Shown here in pieces: positions 47,601 to 58,477 of a DNA stretch of 64,000 bases; the first letter of the stretch is position 1; every line of letters begins with the position of its first letter. The notes below the pieces were generated by a model that saw only the letters and a program-made list of their open reading frames with translations, was not told the DNA's origin and did no database searches. This stretch comes from Magicicada septendecula (lineage: Eukaryota > Arthropoda > Insecta > Hemiptera > Cicadidae), in the NCBI GenBank assembly GCA_034769895.1, contig CM068367.1, forward strand, positions 319,907,662 through 319,971,661, written 5' to 3'. Position numbers and translations under genes: made by a program.

Positions 47601-48409
47601 ATAGCAACTTACTAACTAGCTAATTAATTAAAAAATTTTATGTACATTCTACGATAATATTTGCATCAATAATCATTTCACCCAATTCACAACTTTTTAC
47701 CATTTGACTTTCTTAAAATTTTCAAAATTTATTATTAATAATCATCATATATCATTTTTCATTTATTATTAAAAAATTTTTTAATTATCATATTTATTAA
47801 ACACAATGATTGCATTAAAATCTCACTATTGCATTAACCTCTCAATCACACCTATAAACATTTTTATTATACATGATTATCAAATTTTTTCTACTTACAA
47901 TCCATTTAACATGATGTACACCCAAAACATAATCACCACCATCTCTGAAACATTTCACAAAATTTATTAGTTTAAATTAAATAATTTGTCATTCATTACC
48001 AAATTTCCATCTCGTAAGATAAATTAAATTCATAAAAAAAATTTAATTAATTAACATTTAAATAAGCAATCAAAATATTTAAGCATATCAAATTGGTTTA
48101 ATTTAATTAATGACTGACAATATAAATTATATAGTTATCGAAACAATCACCATTAGTCAATTACTGTTTTCAAAATTAATTCTGATATTTATTTAACTTG
48201 CAAATATTTCAATATTCTTATCACAACAATCATCTTACGTACACACATTATCTATTTAACATTCCACCATGCACACATATAAATTCACTATATTTTATTT
48301 ACAAACTCTTGTTATTTATTGTTCAGTTTTTTTCGCACTTCATTGTCCAAATCTGCCATGTCAAGAAACCATAAAACATGTTTACACTGTCTTTTACTGT
48401 TTTAATAGT
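44649..48409 (-). other. Interior of element C without intact genes
   Basis: About 3.8 kb, strongly AT-rich and C-rich on the plus strand, with no frame above about 100 codons. A faint reverse transcriptase approach region (IEFWVGKTHILCTKG, minus strand, about 46020-46075) resembles the block before the RT of gypsy pol. A GC-richer patch at 47000-47620 contains a long imperfect hairpin at 47448-47512. Element C therefore seems non-autonomous or has a decayed pol. Confidence 0.55.
47448..47512. other. Long imperfect hairpin inside element C
   Basis: Outer arms ATGTGCGACAC and GTGTGCCGCACAT enclose an inner pair GTGTAAAT and AATTTACAC. It is in the only GC-rich patch of the element interior and could be a structured RNA signal, but this is speculative. 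Confidence 0.4.
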
Positions 48410-49618
48410 TTATCCTCCATCGTTCCAGATTAACCTTGGTTTTACATAACATCGTTCACTTTTATTACCACACAAATGACCGTTTTGTGTGTTGTAACCA
48501 TACAAACTAAATCCATTCAACTTATTCAAATACTCATGAAACCGGTCTACATTAGGTATTTTTGTTAAGTCTCCGTCATTAAATTCATTAACTATTGGGT
48601 TAATTATTCTAGTCAAATCAATTAAATCATTATTATGCACACACACTCCTAACCTTACCTCCCACTCATCATACTCTCTCTTCAAATTATACAATTCTGT
48701 TTCTTTACTAACATACAATTCTCCACTTATATCTCTCTCATCACAATACCAAATCATACTTTCAACATCATTATTACAGACAGAGGGTACAACATTATAC
48801 ACCATCAATAAACAATTCAACTCTTCTACTAATTCGGGTCTCTTGCCCTGCAAAACCAACATCTGTGAACACCTTGGTTCAGAAAAATTAATGGGAAAAT
48901 TTACCCTCTGCCCACATTCTGCCACTATACTATTTTTTCTCTCTCTCTCTAATTCATACACACACATTAACATTTCATTATCACTACATTCTGCAAACTC
49001 ATCAGTACTCTCTGATATTATACTTTCAATTACATCTAACACAACATTGCCACTATAACTCTCATTTGTATTACTCGTACTTGATTCTACTTTATTCAAA
49101 TTATTGCTTATTTTATTGGTACTTTCAAGACGTTCATTCTTGTCTTGTATATTATTTATCAACTCATCAAATTTTATATTTATATTCTGCTGCAATTGAA
49201 CATTCTGTTGTTCACATTTGACTCTCTGTTCATCTAATTTATTGTTGAAATCACTTTTCATCTTATTTAAAATTATATCATTATCATCAAAACGACTATT
49301 CATTTCATTAAATTTGGTCTCAAAATTACTATTCATTCTCTCGAATTGACTGAGCATAACACTCATTATATTTGTTTCCTCTGATTGTTTATTTTTTTTA
49401 GTTGAAACTGGGGTCAACTGGACCCCAGAGTCAACATTTGCTTCGTTTACTTGTGTTTGAAACGCAATCGGAGTTGAATGAACGATTATATTACCTACAG
49501 CTGTTTCTGTAACAGCGCCCGTCCCCACAATATCACTTTCATTCAGCGATTGCGACTCAAGGTCACTTTCACTCATAACTGAATCTATTACTATATTTTT
49601 CTCTGTTTTTTCAGACAT
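48410..49618 (-). CDS. gag: Gag-like protein of element C
   Basis: A 402-codon intact frame starting MSEKTEKNIVIDSVMSESDL. Residues 1-85 are acidic and serine-rich; about 95-185 are coiled coil with repeated F-K/E-MN-F units (FETKFNEMNSRFDDNDIILN); residues 230-400 include GQRVNFPINFSEPRCSQML and hydrophobic helices. No zinc knuckle or capsid WW motif is evident, so assignment as gag comes from position after the primer site, the coiled coil, and similarity to the gag start at 40724-40894. The intact frame in a young element suggests it may be produced. Its start is 170 bases inside the primer site. Confidence 0.65.
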   Translation of the reverse strand: MSEKTEKNIVIDSVMSESDLESQSLNESDIVGTGAVTETAVGNIIVHSTPIAFQTQVNEANVDSGVQLTPVSTKKNKQSEETNIMSVMLSQFERMNSNFETKFNEMNSRFDDNDIILNKMKSDFNNKLDEQRVKCEQQNVQLQQNINIKFDELINNIQDKNERLESTNKISNNLNKVESSTSNTNESYSGNVVLDVIESIISESTDEFAECSDNEMLMCVYELERERKNSIVAECGQRVNFPINFSEPRCSQMLVLQGKRPELVEELNCLLMVYNVVPSVCNNDVESMIWYCDERDISGELYVSKETELYNLKREYDEWEVRLGVCVHNNDLIDLTRIINPIVNEFNDGDLTKIPNVDRFHEYLNKLNGFSLYGYNTQNGHLCGNKSERCYVKPRLIWNDGG

Positions 49619-49787
49619 TTTTTACTTAATATATTTGTTCTTTCTTATGTAACAACTGCCAATTATTGATTTTATTTCAAAACTGATGTTTTAACATATA
49701 CAAAATCAATTTTGCTTTCGCAACCGTATTTCGCCATGTACCGTCAGATGTAGGTCTGCGTAATATAAGCCCTTTTCCAGTTATATC

Positions 49788-49807
49788 ACATCCTGGTCAC
49801 GGCACCA
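49788..49807 (-). other. Primer binding site of element C, tRNA-His-like
   Basis: Minus strand TGGTGCCGTGACCAGGAT, two bases inside the 5' LTR. The first 12 bases match the standard tRNA-His primer site; the following six differ slightly. Confidence 0.65.
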
Positions 49808-49809
49808 AT

Positions 49810-50976
49810 TGTAACCCTTAACTTTTTCTTAACTTTTATTTATTCAAATTACAACTCCCACTTACCTTTCATCTTTGATCTGGCCGGATCGCGTAGTGTG
49901 GACAACCCATTTCGTTCGACGAACTCTGACAGTACATAAACGAATTAAGGCCTTGAAAAAATTTAACTCTCAATTGTATGGAAGAGAAATTAGATTTTTT
50001 ATTAATAAGAAATGTTGAATTGATAAAACTTCGTGTTACATGTTGTGCAACTCTTGCACCTTACTGACTATGGCTTACCTTCCTTTATACAGGTACAAAC
50101 AATTATACATATAAACAGCCCAGCATTGCTCACGCACACTTACACACAGAATTTACAATGCCCTTAACATTTTAATACTGATAAACTTCCCCCCACGGCG
50201 GCCACGCGGTCTTCGTGTACACTCATCTTCTCATGTAATTTCTTGTCATGTAAGTTTTGTCCGAAAGTTATAAATCACATCTCCAGGTTGGATTGACCGC
50301 GGTCACCTAAAAATTACTATAGTTCCACCTTGTTTTATGGTTAAATTAAAAACTTTTACGACGAGCCTATCTTGGCCGTCCCGGTACCGGGGAGTTCAGC
50401 TGGTAGACTGCAATGTGCTTGATTGAGCTGGCGGAAATCCGCATTCACTGCCAACAGATTTTCGTCGTCGTATAATGTTGATTTGCTGTTACTTATGAGC
50501 TCTATGCCTGGAACATAGTCATTATATTCGCCACATGTGTAGCTGATATTTGCATGTGCCACACTGATGTCACTAGTAGTGGGCGGGGTTTAACGGCGTT
50601 TCCTGTATTTAGCTGGTAGCTGCGACAAACTGTTTGCTCCAGCTCCATGTTCACAGCTTCGATTGAGTTTTTTCACGGCGTCACTCCAGCGCCCCGCCCG
50701 GCTATGCTAAGTGCGAGCGTGATCACACATATACAAAGTTCTTAGAATTTCGAAGGGGGCACGAATTCCTTTGCCGCCTTTCTCAACTGCAAACTGCGTT
50801 TCGCTTTGTTACACCACTGTTTCTCAATACGTGTTCTGTTATAATGAAATGAATCTTCGTCGTAATATGAAATTTCACAATGTTTAAATAAAACTCCCGC
50901 ACAAAACGAAATAAATAAAAATACCAATGCCCCATACCGTAAAAAAAATAAAAGGACCCAAAATTGACCCGCTACA
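49810..50976 (-). repeat. 5' LTR of element C
   Basis: See the element entry. Transcription should start within this copy and proceed toward lower coordinates. Confidence 0.93.
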
Positions 50977-50980
50977 AGGT

Positions 50981-51570
50981 TTGCAGACTATATGTATCTG
51001 ATTACCGCTAAGGCTGTGACCCTATCCAGAAGGGAAGATACACCACAGCTCCTCTGAAATTAGAAGAAAGATTTAATTAGTTTAGATATTATTGACAGAG
51101 ACTTAATGATTGTTTACATAAATGATGAAGTAGATTTAAATGGCTAAACATTAATTTATTTTTTGCATAGAAAGTATTGATATTATAAAACAGTTTTCAT
51201 TGAATACTGTCACTCTATTTTCACTTCACAGCAAGTTTTATTCTCATATTTTTATGTGATAGTTGTCACACCAGGTTATATTTACAACTCCTCCCCCCCC
51301 AAATAAAATCCAGTATTGATATTTGTATAAAATGTAGTATAAAATAAATTGACAGTTAGGTTTTATAATGTGTATAGCTGTCAAACACAACTGGGTATTA
51401 TAAATTTGGCAGATATTTTTGTTATAAAGCAATCCAAAATAATCTCTTCGTCACAGACATTTTACACTCTATGTAAAGGTAACTGCTATTAAACTACAAT
51501 CATAGTAATGGTTGTGCCAATTGTCTTTCAGACAAACTTTAGCTTATGATTATTTCAACAATAAAGCTAA
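50981..51570 (+). other. TSC2 intron 6, unique part between two LTR elements
   Basis: AT-rich, with a C9 run near 51292. No coding feature recognised. Confidence 0.55.
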
Positions 51571-51574
51571 TCTT

Positions 51575-52783
51575 TGTGACGAACATCTGCTGTCCGTTAC
51601 CAGCGGTGGACACAGCGAGCCAATCAGGGATCAGCAGCTGAGACGTGACCAACTACGTGCTCGGAGCGAGCCAATCAGCGATCCCGGTTAGTGCATAAAA
51701 CCTGGGCCGGCAGAAAATTTTGATGCACACTTCATCGCCACGCCATCGGACGCACTTCATCTCCTCTCCTCTCTTGGACGACATCGAGGTGGAGTCAGCC
51801 GGAAGGAACAGCCGAAGAATAGAACCACCGCCGTTCTTGCGTCTTCGCAGTCCTGTTCTGCGCCAGCGATGGACGTCGCTGGGCCGGCAGTCGACTCTAC
51901 AACTGATGCCGAAAGAAGAGGAGGACTGCAGTACGCCACGAACAGCGAGCGCAGCCGCCGAACATCTTAGCGCGGCACAACCAACATCAGCGTTCTTGCC
52001 ACCAGGTCCTTTTTAGGGCCACCAAAAACACTAGAGTGTACGATTGGCGCCATTTGTCATGCGGCAAGCCTTTTGTCTGGTGACAAGTGGCGCCCAACGT
52101 GGGGCGATGATCATCTTGCGGATGCAAGATCCAGCCACGCCAGCGAGATACCAGCCAGCACACCAACCAACATGGCGCCCAACAAACACCTCTACTAGAT
52201 CCAGAGAAGAGCAGTAGCTTGGCTACCGTAGAGCATTCAAGACCCGGGGGAGTTGTGGTAACTGATTCATTACGTCTGCTCTGCGGTACCAGCGACACGG
52301 CGCGTGACACCTGAAGAATACTAGGCGAGCCAATCCGGGATCAGCAGCCGCTGAGACGTGACCAACTACGTGTTCGGAGCGAGCCAATCTGCGATCCCGG
52401 TTAGTACATAAAACCTGGGCTGGCAGAAAATTTTACACATTTCATCGCCACGTCATCAGACGCACTTCATCTCCTCTCCTCTCTCAGACAACATCGGCGC
52501 GGAGTCAACCGGAAGGAACGGCCGAAGAATAGAACCGGCGTTCTTGCGTCTTCACCCTCCAGTTCCGCGCCAGCGATGGATTTCGCTGGGGCGGCAGCCG
52601 ACTCTACAACCAGTGCCGAAAGAAGAGGAGGACTGCAGTATGCCACGAACAGCGGGCGCAGCCGCCGAACATCTTAGCGCGGCACAACCAACATCAGCAT
52701 TCTCGCCACCAGGTCCTTTTTAGGCCAACAAAAACGTACGATTGGCGCCATTTGTCATGCGGCAAGTCTTTTGTCCGGTGACA
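51575..52783 (+). mobile_element. TRIM-like miniature LTR retrotransposon
   Basis: Two LTRs (51575-52085, 511 bp; 52254-52783, 530 bp) enclose only 168 bp. Outer flanks are TCTT on both sides (51571-51574, 52784-52787). A primer site TGGCGCCCAACGTGGGGC (52088-52105) and a purine tract CGGGGGAG before the right LTR are intact. LTR features include paired GAGCCAATC boxes and a CATAAAA box, and a GC content well above the surroundings. There is no coding capacity. LTRs differ by indels and many substitutions, so it is older than element C. Terminal repeat in miniature (TRIM) elements are well known in plants and reported in some insects. Confidence 0.88.
52088..52105 (+). other. Primer binding site, tRNA-Lys(1,2) type
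   Basis: TGGCGCCCAACGTGGGGC lies two bases after the left LTR. It equals the tRNA-Lys1,2 complement used by several retroviruses. Confidence 0.85.
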
Positions 52784-53035
52784 TCTTATTACTTATACTG
52801 TAAGATGTACCTTTCTATTATATATTGATGTACGTAGAATGTTTAAAAGAAAGTAGTTGGTATTTGAATTAGTATTTTTGAAATAATTGTTACTATCAAA
52901 TAGGCTTCTGGTACAGTATTGGCTTTGTATAACATAGATGAAGGTGTGGGTCCTTGATTACTGTGTTACAGCAGAGTTGTACTGTATTTACTTGTGCCAC
53001 TAAAATGTTTAACTGGAGTGATGTTTAACTTATAG

Positions 53036-53174
53036 AATCATGGAGTAAGTGGATTACCTGAACGTTTGACATCTGATCCTGTAAGCATTCCATGCTCTCC
53101 AATTCGTCACAGCCCCTCTAGGCATAGCTCTCGTGACAGTGTAGATACACTTGAGAATGATGAACATGATTATG
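53036..53174 (+). CDS. TSC2: TSC2 internal exon (visible exon 7)
   Basis: Acceptor TAACTTATAG, donor GTAAAT. Enters in phase 0, leaves in phase 1. Encodes NHGVSGLPERLTSDPVSIPC, SPIRHSPSRHSSRDSVDTLE and NDEHDY. The serine/arginine-rich stretch (RHSPSRHSSRDS) is the kind of regulated linker present before the GAP domain in tuberins; direct homology is weak but phase fits exons 6 and 8. Confidence 0.8.
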
Positions 53175-53345
53175 GTAAATATGTCTGTCATTTCAAATAA
53201 TATGTAGATGTAATTACCTAAACAAAATTATAAAATAAAACATTAAAATATACAATTTGACAAGAAAAAAATTCTTATAGAACAATAAGTTATGATCTAG
53301 TTTAGTGTTTGTTTATTCAGAATGTATTGACACTTTGTTAATTAG

Positions 53346-53547
53346 ATGATAATGTATCTGGAAGATCACGCAATCCAGTTCGTAGATCAAATTCCAGCCC
53401 AGAAATGAGTGCAAGTTGGAAAAACCCATTTATGAATCAGACTGGCGGCTCAGGTGAGGAAACATCAAATCGTTCGTGTGAGACACCATCAGTGACAACA
53501 GGCAGTACAGAATCAAAGAAGAAACAGACATACACCAAAGACTTGAG
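53346..53547 (+). CDS. TSC2: TSC2 internal exon (visible exon 8)
   Basis: Acceptor TTAATTAG, donor GTTTGT. Encodes DDNVSGRSRNPVRRSNSSPE, MSASWKNPFMNQTGGSGEET and SNRSCETPSVTTGSTESKKK to DLR. RRSNSSPEM resembles the human SKSSSSPEL segment, part of the AMPK/GSK3-regulated linker. Phase 1 to phase 2. Confidence 0.82.
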
Positions 53548-54657
53548 GTTTGTAATGATTGTGTGTGTGCACGGACGCGCGTACGCAGAGTGTATTGTCT
53601 GTATGTGCATATTACATTGGCTTGTGCATCCTCGCACAAGCACACACACACACAACACAGTAGATGTTAAATACTAGTCCATTAAATGCTCATTCATTAA
53701 ACACAGCTATTTTGTCGTATGTTTTTGTTATTGTTAAATATGTTTAAATAATGCTTCTGCAGCTACAAGTTGAAATTTCTTTTTCAGTAGATGAAGTTAC
53801 TTGACACATAATATTAAAATGCTATATTATGACACAATCAAATTTAGAAAATCCTACCGTGTACCACATTCCATATCCTACACCAAATCAAGAAAACAGT
53901 GTATAAAAGGTCCTTGTAATTGTTTTCTAAAGGGCTTCAGTCAGTCACACAGTCGTTCTCAAGCTAAGTAGCTATGTGAATGACATAGTAAAATAATCTA
54001 CTTTTATGTTAGTTAACTGAGAAATGTAAGACATGAGAAACATTATATGAACTGTTTAAAAAGAAAAATGTTTTCTGGAGGGGTGTCGCACCATATCGAA
54101 AGCTTATTGTATATATGCAGGAAGACTGCTGAAGAGTACTTTTTACTGTAAAATGGTTTCTGTATCATATCAGTTACACAGTGACATCATTGAATAATTA
54201 AATACCTTCATCTTCAACCAAACCATTGCTTTGGAATCTACTTATGTAGTTCTTTTTGTCATTTAAATGCGTTAACAGTAGGTAGATTTTTAAGAAATTA
54301 GGTACTACTGGCAGTAATATAATTGACTAGTATGACTGAACTTCAGTTAATATGTTCCTAGACTTTGGTATTAATATGATTTGTGCAAATTTTGGCTGTA
54401 GTGGTTTATATTATAGTTGCAGTATTGTGTTGAATATTGGAAGTAGGAATTTTTCCACATCATTGGGTTAGCTACTTTGTAACAAGTAGTTGCATTATAA
54501 GATAATACCATGGTGCTTTACTGTTATTTAAGGTTTGTATCTCATTTCTGAGTTAACCAGTTTTAAGTACTCACAAAAACTGGGGGGTGGGGATAGTTGG
54601 AGAGATGCATAACATAAATTCATTATGTTCTTTATTTAATAAATGCATTTGTTTTAG
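53548..54657 (+). other. TSC2 intron 8
   Basis: AT-rich intron of 1.1 kb, with short GT and CA runs near its start. No insertion was recognised. Confidence 0.6.
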
Positions 54658-54847
54658 AGTGAACTGTGAGGCAATACCAGAAGAAATGGGTACCACACCT
54701 CCAACGGCTGATACAACAATTCCTTCTCAGCATACGTTACTATTGGCACCTGCCCAGGTGGATCACAGAAAAATGTCTGCACCAGCGGTAATTCAAGATT
54801 GGCATTCTACACAAGTAGAAAAAAGCTCATCTGAAGATGTAAGACAG
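54658..54847 (+). CDS. TSC2: TSC2 internal exon (visible exon 9, last seen)
   Basis: Acceptor TTGTTTTAG, donor GTATTT. It completes the arginine of DLR and encodes VNCEAIPEEMGTTPPTADTT, IPSQHTLLLAPAQVDHRKMS and APAVIQDWHSTQVEKSSSED to VRQ. Phase 0 at the end. The following GAP-domain exons were searched for by eye to 64000 without success. Confidence 0.8.
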
Positions 54848-55156
54848 GTATTTGTGTGGAAACATTTTTTGTTGGTATTACTGTGATGTGATAATGCTCA
54901 GAAATTTGTTCTATTGCTTACTGTTTGATTTTGTTAGCAGGTGATAATGCTCTGTTGCTGGACAGACTGTCCACCATGTTTCAGACATCTTTTGTTTGTA
55001 AAATTTTATGAATTTAAAGTTGACATAATTAAAGTTTTTACACATATAGTTAAAAAAAATTTAACTTTAAACTTTCTGTGGTCTGCCTAAGGCTGTAATC
55101 ATTGTCCATTATGGTTCACTGTTTAAAAATAGGACACTTATAGCTGTCATGTAGGG

Positions 55157-55207
<51 letters not shown>

Positions 55208-57395
55208 AATGAAGACTACAAGAATAGTTCAGTTTCTGCAAAATAAAAATTGTGTAAAGAATGTCATGAGGAGTGATAGCTTCTCTGACAAAGTGGTGGA
55301 AGGACAAACTGTGCTTATAGATCTGCAGACCATCATTTCTAAGAAAACAAATTGTTTAACTCACGTAAGCTTAAAAATTACATGTGGAAAGCCAGAAAAC
55401 AGACTGCTGTCAAAATACACACAACACACTTATATAAGATTGTTTACTATATCTTCGTAGGTCATGTTATATCATATGACTATCAGGTTAGATCATACTT
55501 TTTCAGATTAAATCATATGTCTATAAAACAATCTTATCATGAACAAGCTCTGTTACTTGAGGTCAAACAAAAACTTCTTTGCAAGAAATACACACAGAAT
55601 TATAGGGTACTGCAAATATGTAAACCACAAAAATTAGTGACAGACTAGTAAATGTATATGCTTTTTAAAATGTGACACAGTTATTTCAGAATCATGACAT
55701 AATTCAAATATATGAGGGGACCCAAAAGTAACAGGAAATCAAACATACCGCGCAAACTAGATGTAGTGATGTGATTTACTGTAGGTGTTACAAGTAAATG
55801 CTTTGCTGAATCATTTTGCCAAATGGCATTGTTCTAGGTTTAAAGGTAATTTCAAAATTACTCACAATTTCTTTGTAAAATTTTTATTGGAGAAGAGATT
55901 TGCTACAACAGTTATGACCCAGAAAGGAAACAACTTATAAGGTGGTATATATCGATTGGTTAGTGGTAAAATTACCCAAGTCCAATGATGTTTCAAAAAA
56001 GACACTTTATTAATTTTTTAATTAATTTCTATTTTTTCCATTTTCCAAAAGCTATGTAATCAATAAAAACTCTATTAGTAATAAAAATTTACTTTGAAAA
56101 TCAGTTTAATAGTTTTATGGTTTATTATTGCGTTTGAAAACCTTGAATTTAAGTTTTCTATAAACTCACCTAAATGGACTTGGGTAACTTTACCAATTAC
56201 CCCACGGTATATTGGAACCATTCTTTGGCCAGGAGTTAAAATTATTAGAATAATTATGATTTATTTTATTATTTTTCCACCTTCCGAATAAATGCAATAT
56301 TTAATTAAATATTAAGAATAACTTGATAGTATAATTTTTACTTTTCATTTGTTCAGATGGTTTGGAGGATACTTCTTAAAATGTCGTGTAAAATTATTGT
56401 ACTTAGAAAAATCTTTCAGTAATGTGTCATACTAGGTACATCTTATGGAAAATTAGCTGATCAGCAGTTGATTTTAAATTGAGATTATGTTATATTTTGA
56501 TGTTGTAGTTTTATTGTATGGCATTACAACTTACTTGAAGGACATTGTACAGATTTATAATTTTAGAATAATTTTTAAAACTTATTAATTGAAGTGTTTT
56601 AATTATAATTGAACTGAATTGAATTTGGCAGTTATGGCCATATGTTTTCTGCAAGAAAAATGTTATACATAAATATAAGTAGCAAACGGATTAAAAATTT
56701 TGCATACATCTATGTGTAAATTTAAGACCGTATTATGTACATTGAAAAGCATGGCTGTTTGTGCTATGCATATCTCTTCATCATCGTTTTCACTTACTGC
56801 CTTCTTTCTTACGATATTTTAAACATGTATCCATCAGAATAACATACCTGAATGGCAAGAATATCCTACTACACACTAATGTATATGGTACAAAGAAAAT
56901 ACAATTTTTGATTTTTTCAGTTTTGTTGGAATTCAAATGTACAGATTAATCAGTAAGATTTACTTTCTGCTAGTTGTTTTTGAAGTGTTCTTGGACGTAT
57001 GTTCCTAAGGCTAGCACCTTTGTTCTGCATCACGTATGATTTTAACTTTCTTTTGACGATTGTGATGGTGTACAGGAAGTCCACAGCATCATCTTCAATG
57101 GGCAGAAGATTAACTAACATTTATCCCATACTTTCCTAACTCATTTTTAATTCTTTGCTGGTGGTTCCACTGTTCTTATTAACATTTTAATTAAGTTTTC
57201 TTTCCACTCTTTGGCTGAATTTATTCTTCCATCCATGTTTTGTACACATCTTTTCATCCTGACAGGGTACAGTTAATAACCAGAATTGAAAGTCTTCTTT
57301 AATTACATATAATACTATCTTACTTTTAACATCATCTGCTTGTCAGATTACTTCTGTGTGTGGTGAAACCAGAATGACATATCAGAAGAGATATA
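54848..57395 (+). other. TSC2 intron 9 or downstream DNA, no further exon recognised
   Basis: Contains a (TA)n run at about 55159-55203 and a mariner-like start AGGGGACCCAAAAGTAACAG near 55716 without a partner end. Reading frames at 55209-55648 have no recognisable domain and no matching splice context. Confidence 0.5.
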
Positions 57396-58475
57396 CAGTC
57401 ATACCCCGCTTTCCGCGACCCCACATAACGCGAATTCGCTGTAACGCGTTTTTTTTTCTAGGAAAATATTTATTATACATATTAACAATTACATATACAG
57501 TACCAATAATATTGTATATATATGTATCATCGTAAATGTAATGAATATATAAATTTTGAATTTAACAACTAAAGTTTGCGTATTTTATTTTGAAAATGAC
57601 AAATAAACACATACAGTACTGTAATTACATTACTGTATTATTTTTTAAGGAGTACGAACGAACACGTCAGCCTACCAACACGTTTGGTGAAAACGTAAAA
57701 ACAGACAGTTGATTTGTACAGATAAATAAGAGGTTGCATTAGGTCAGACGTAGATCTGTAATAAGTGTCAGCCAAAACAGTAGTACGTTTTGGAAACATA
57801 CATGGCTGTGCCATTACACATTATAAATGTTATTTGACCTTGAATACTCTCGTTGGCGGGATTCTGACGAATGAGAAATCGTATCTCTGTGCTGGAGACC
57901 CGTGGTGACGCTGAATAGACACAACACATTCTCACTACACACAGCAGTGGCTGACGTTTATTAACCATTTCTGAGTTCCCGATGCAACAACTCAGATTAA
58001 ACTGTGCACAATGTTTGTAGAAAAGGCGGACGTGTGTGACGTAGGCATTAGTTTGCAAAATGCGTCTTCCATTCCCGCCAGAAATGTATTCACGTTTCTT
58101 GTTTATCTTGTCTCAGCCAAATAAACATTACTGTACTGTGTACAGTACGTACGTACTAATTTGCATTCTTGGAATGGTAGTTCGGGTTAATCCATCCTTT
58201 TTAGGGCCCCTTGTTGAACTTAAGTCTCGGCCAATTTCCTGGAAAACCATTCACTCCCCCCCCCCCATTATTGTTTCTAAACATTGGGAGTACGTTTTCC
58301 TTTCAGTTTAGTTTGAACATTCAATTAGAATGAATTAACAATGTGCGCTGATAAAATGTCGAAAATCATATAAAAGCAATAAAAACTAAAACAATAGGAA
58401 ACCCCGCTTAGCGCGATTTTCGTTTTACGCGAATCGCCGAGGAACGTATCACTCGCGTTAAGAGGGGTATGACTG
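57396..58475. mobile_element. Tigger-type MITE
   Basis: Ends CAGTCATACCCCGCTTTCCG and the inverse GAGGGGTATGACTG are flanked by TA on both sides (57394-57395, 58476-58477). Subterminal ACGCGAATTCGC- and GCGCGATTTTCG-type blocks occur at both ends. At 1080 bp, and with no transposase motif in any frame I examined, it is a deletion derivative that needs a helper. Confidence 0.85.
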
Positions 58476-58477
58476 TA

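Larger units (their letters stand above)
43485..50976 (-). mobile_element. Complete-ended gypsy-like LTR element (element C)
   Basis: LTRs of 1164 and 1167 bp (43485-44648 and 49810-50976) are nearly identical and bounded by TGTAAC...GCTACA on the plus strand. AGGT occurs on both outer sides (43481-43484, 50977-50980), a 4-bp target duplication. A tRNA-His-like primer site lies beside the right LTR and a polypurine tract, GAGGGGGTAT on the minus strand, beside the left, so transcription runs on the minus strand, against TSC2. The 5.2-kb interior holds one gag frame and only decayed pol. Confidence 0.93.

Noticed and set aside
51720..52310. Frames of 98 and 107 codons in a GC-rich block
   Set aside because: They lie in the LTR and spacer of the miniature element; frames are not maintained between the two LTRs, and base composition explains the openness.
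55209..55648. Possible next TSC2 exon or a small gene
   Set aside because: No similarity to the tuberin GAP region, no convincing acceptor, and overlapping frames of equal quality.
55713..55800. Mariner-like terminus AGGGGACCCAAAAGTAACAG
   Set aside because: No second end, TA pair or transposase could be found; too little to call an element.
57768..58058. A 96-codon minus-strand frame inside the 57.4-kb MITE
   Set aside because: No transposase motif; the frame is probably chance in a non-coding deletion derivative.
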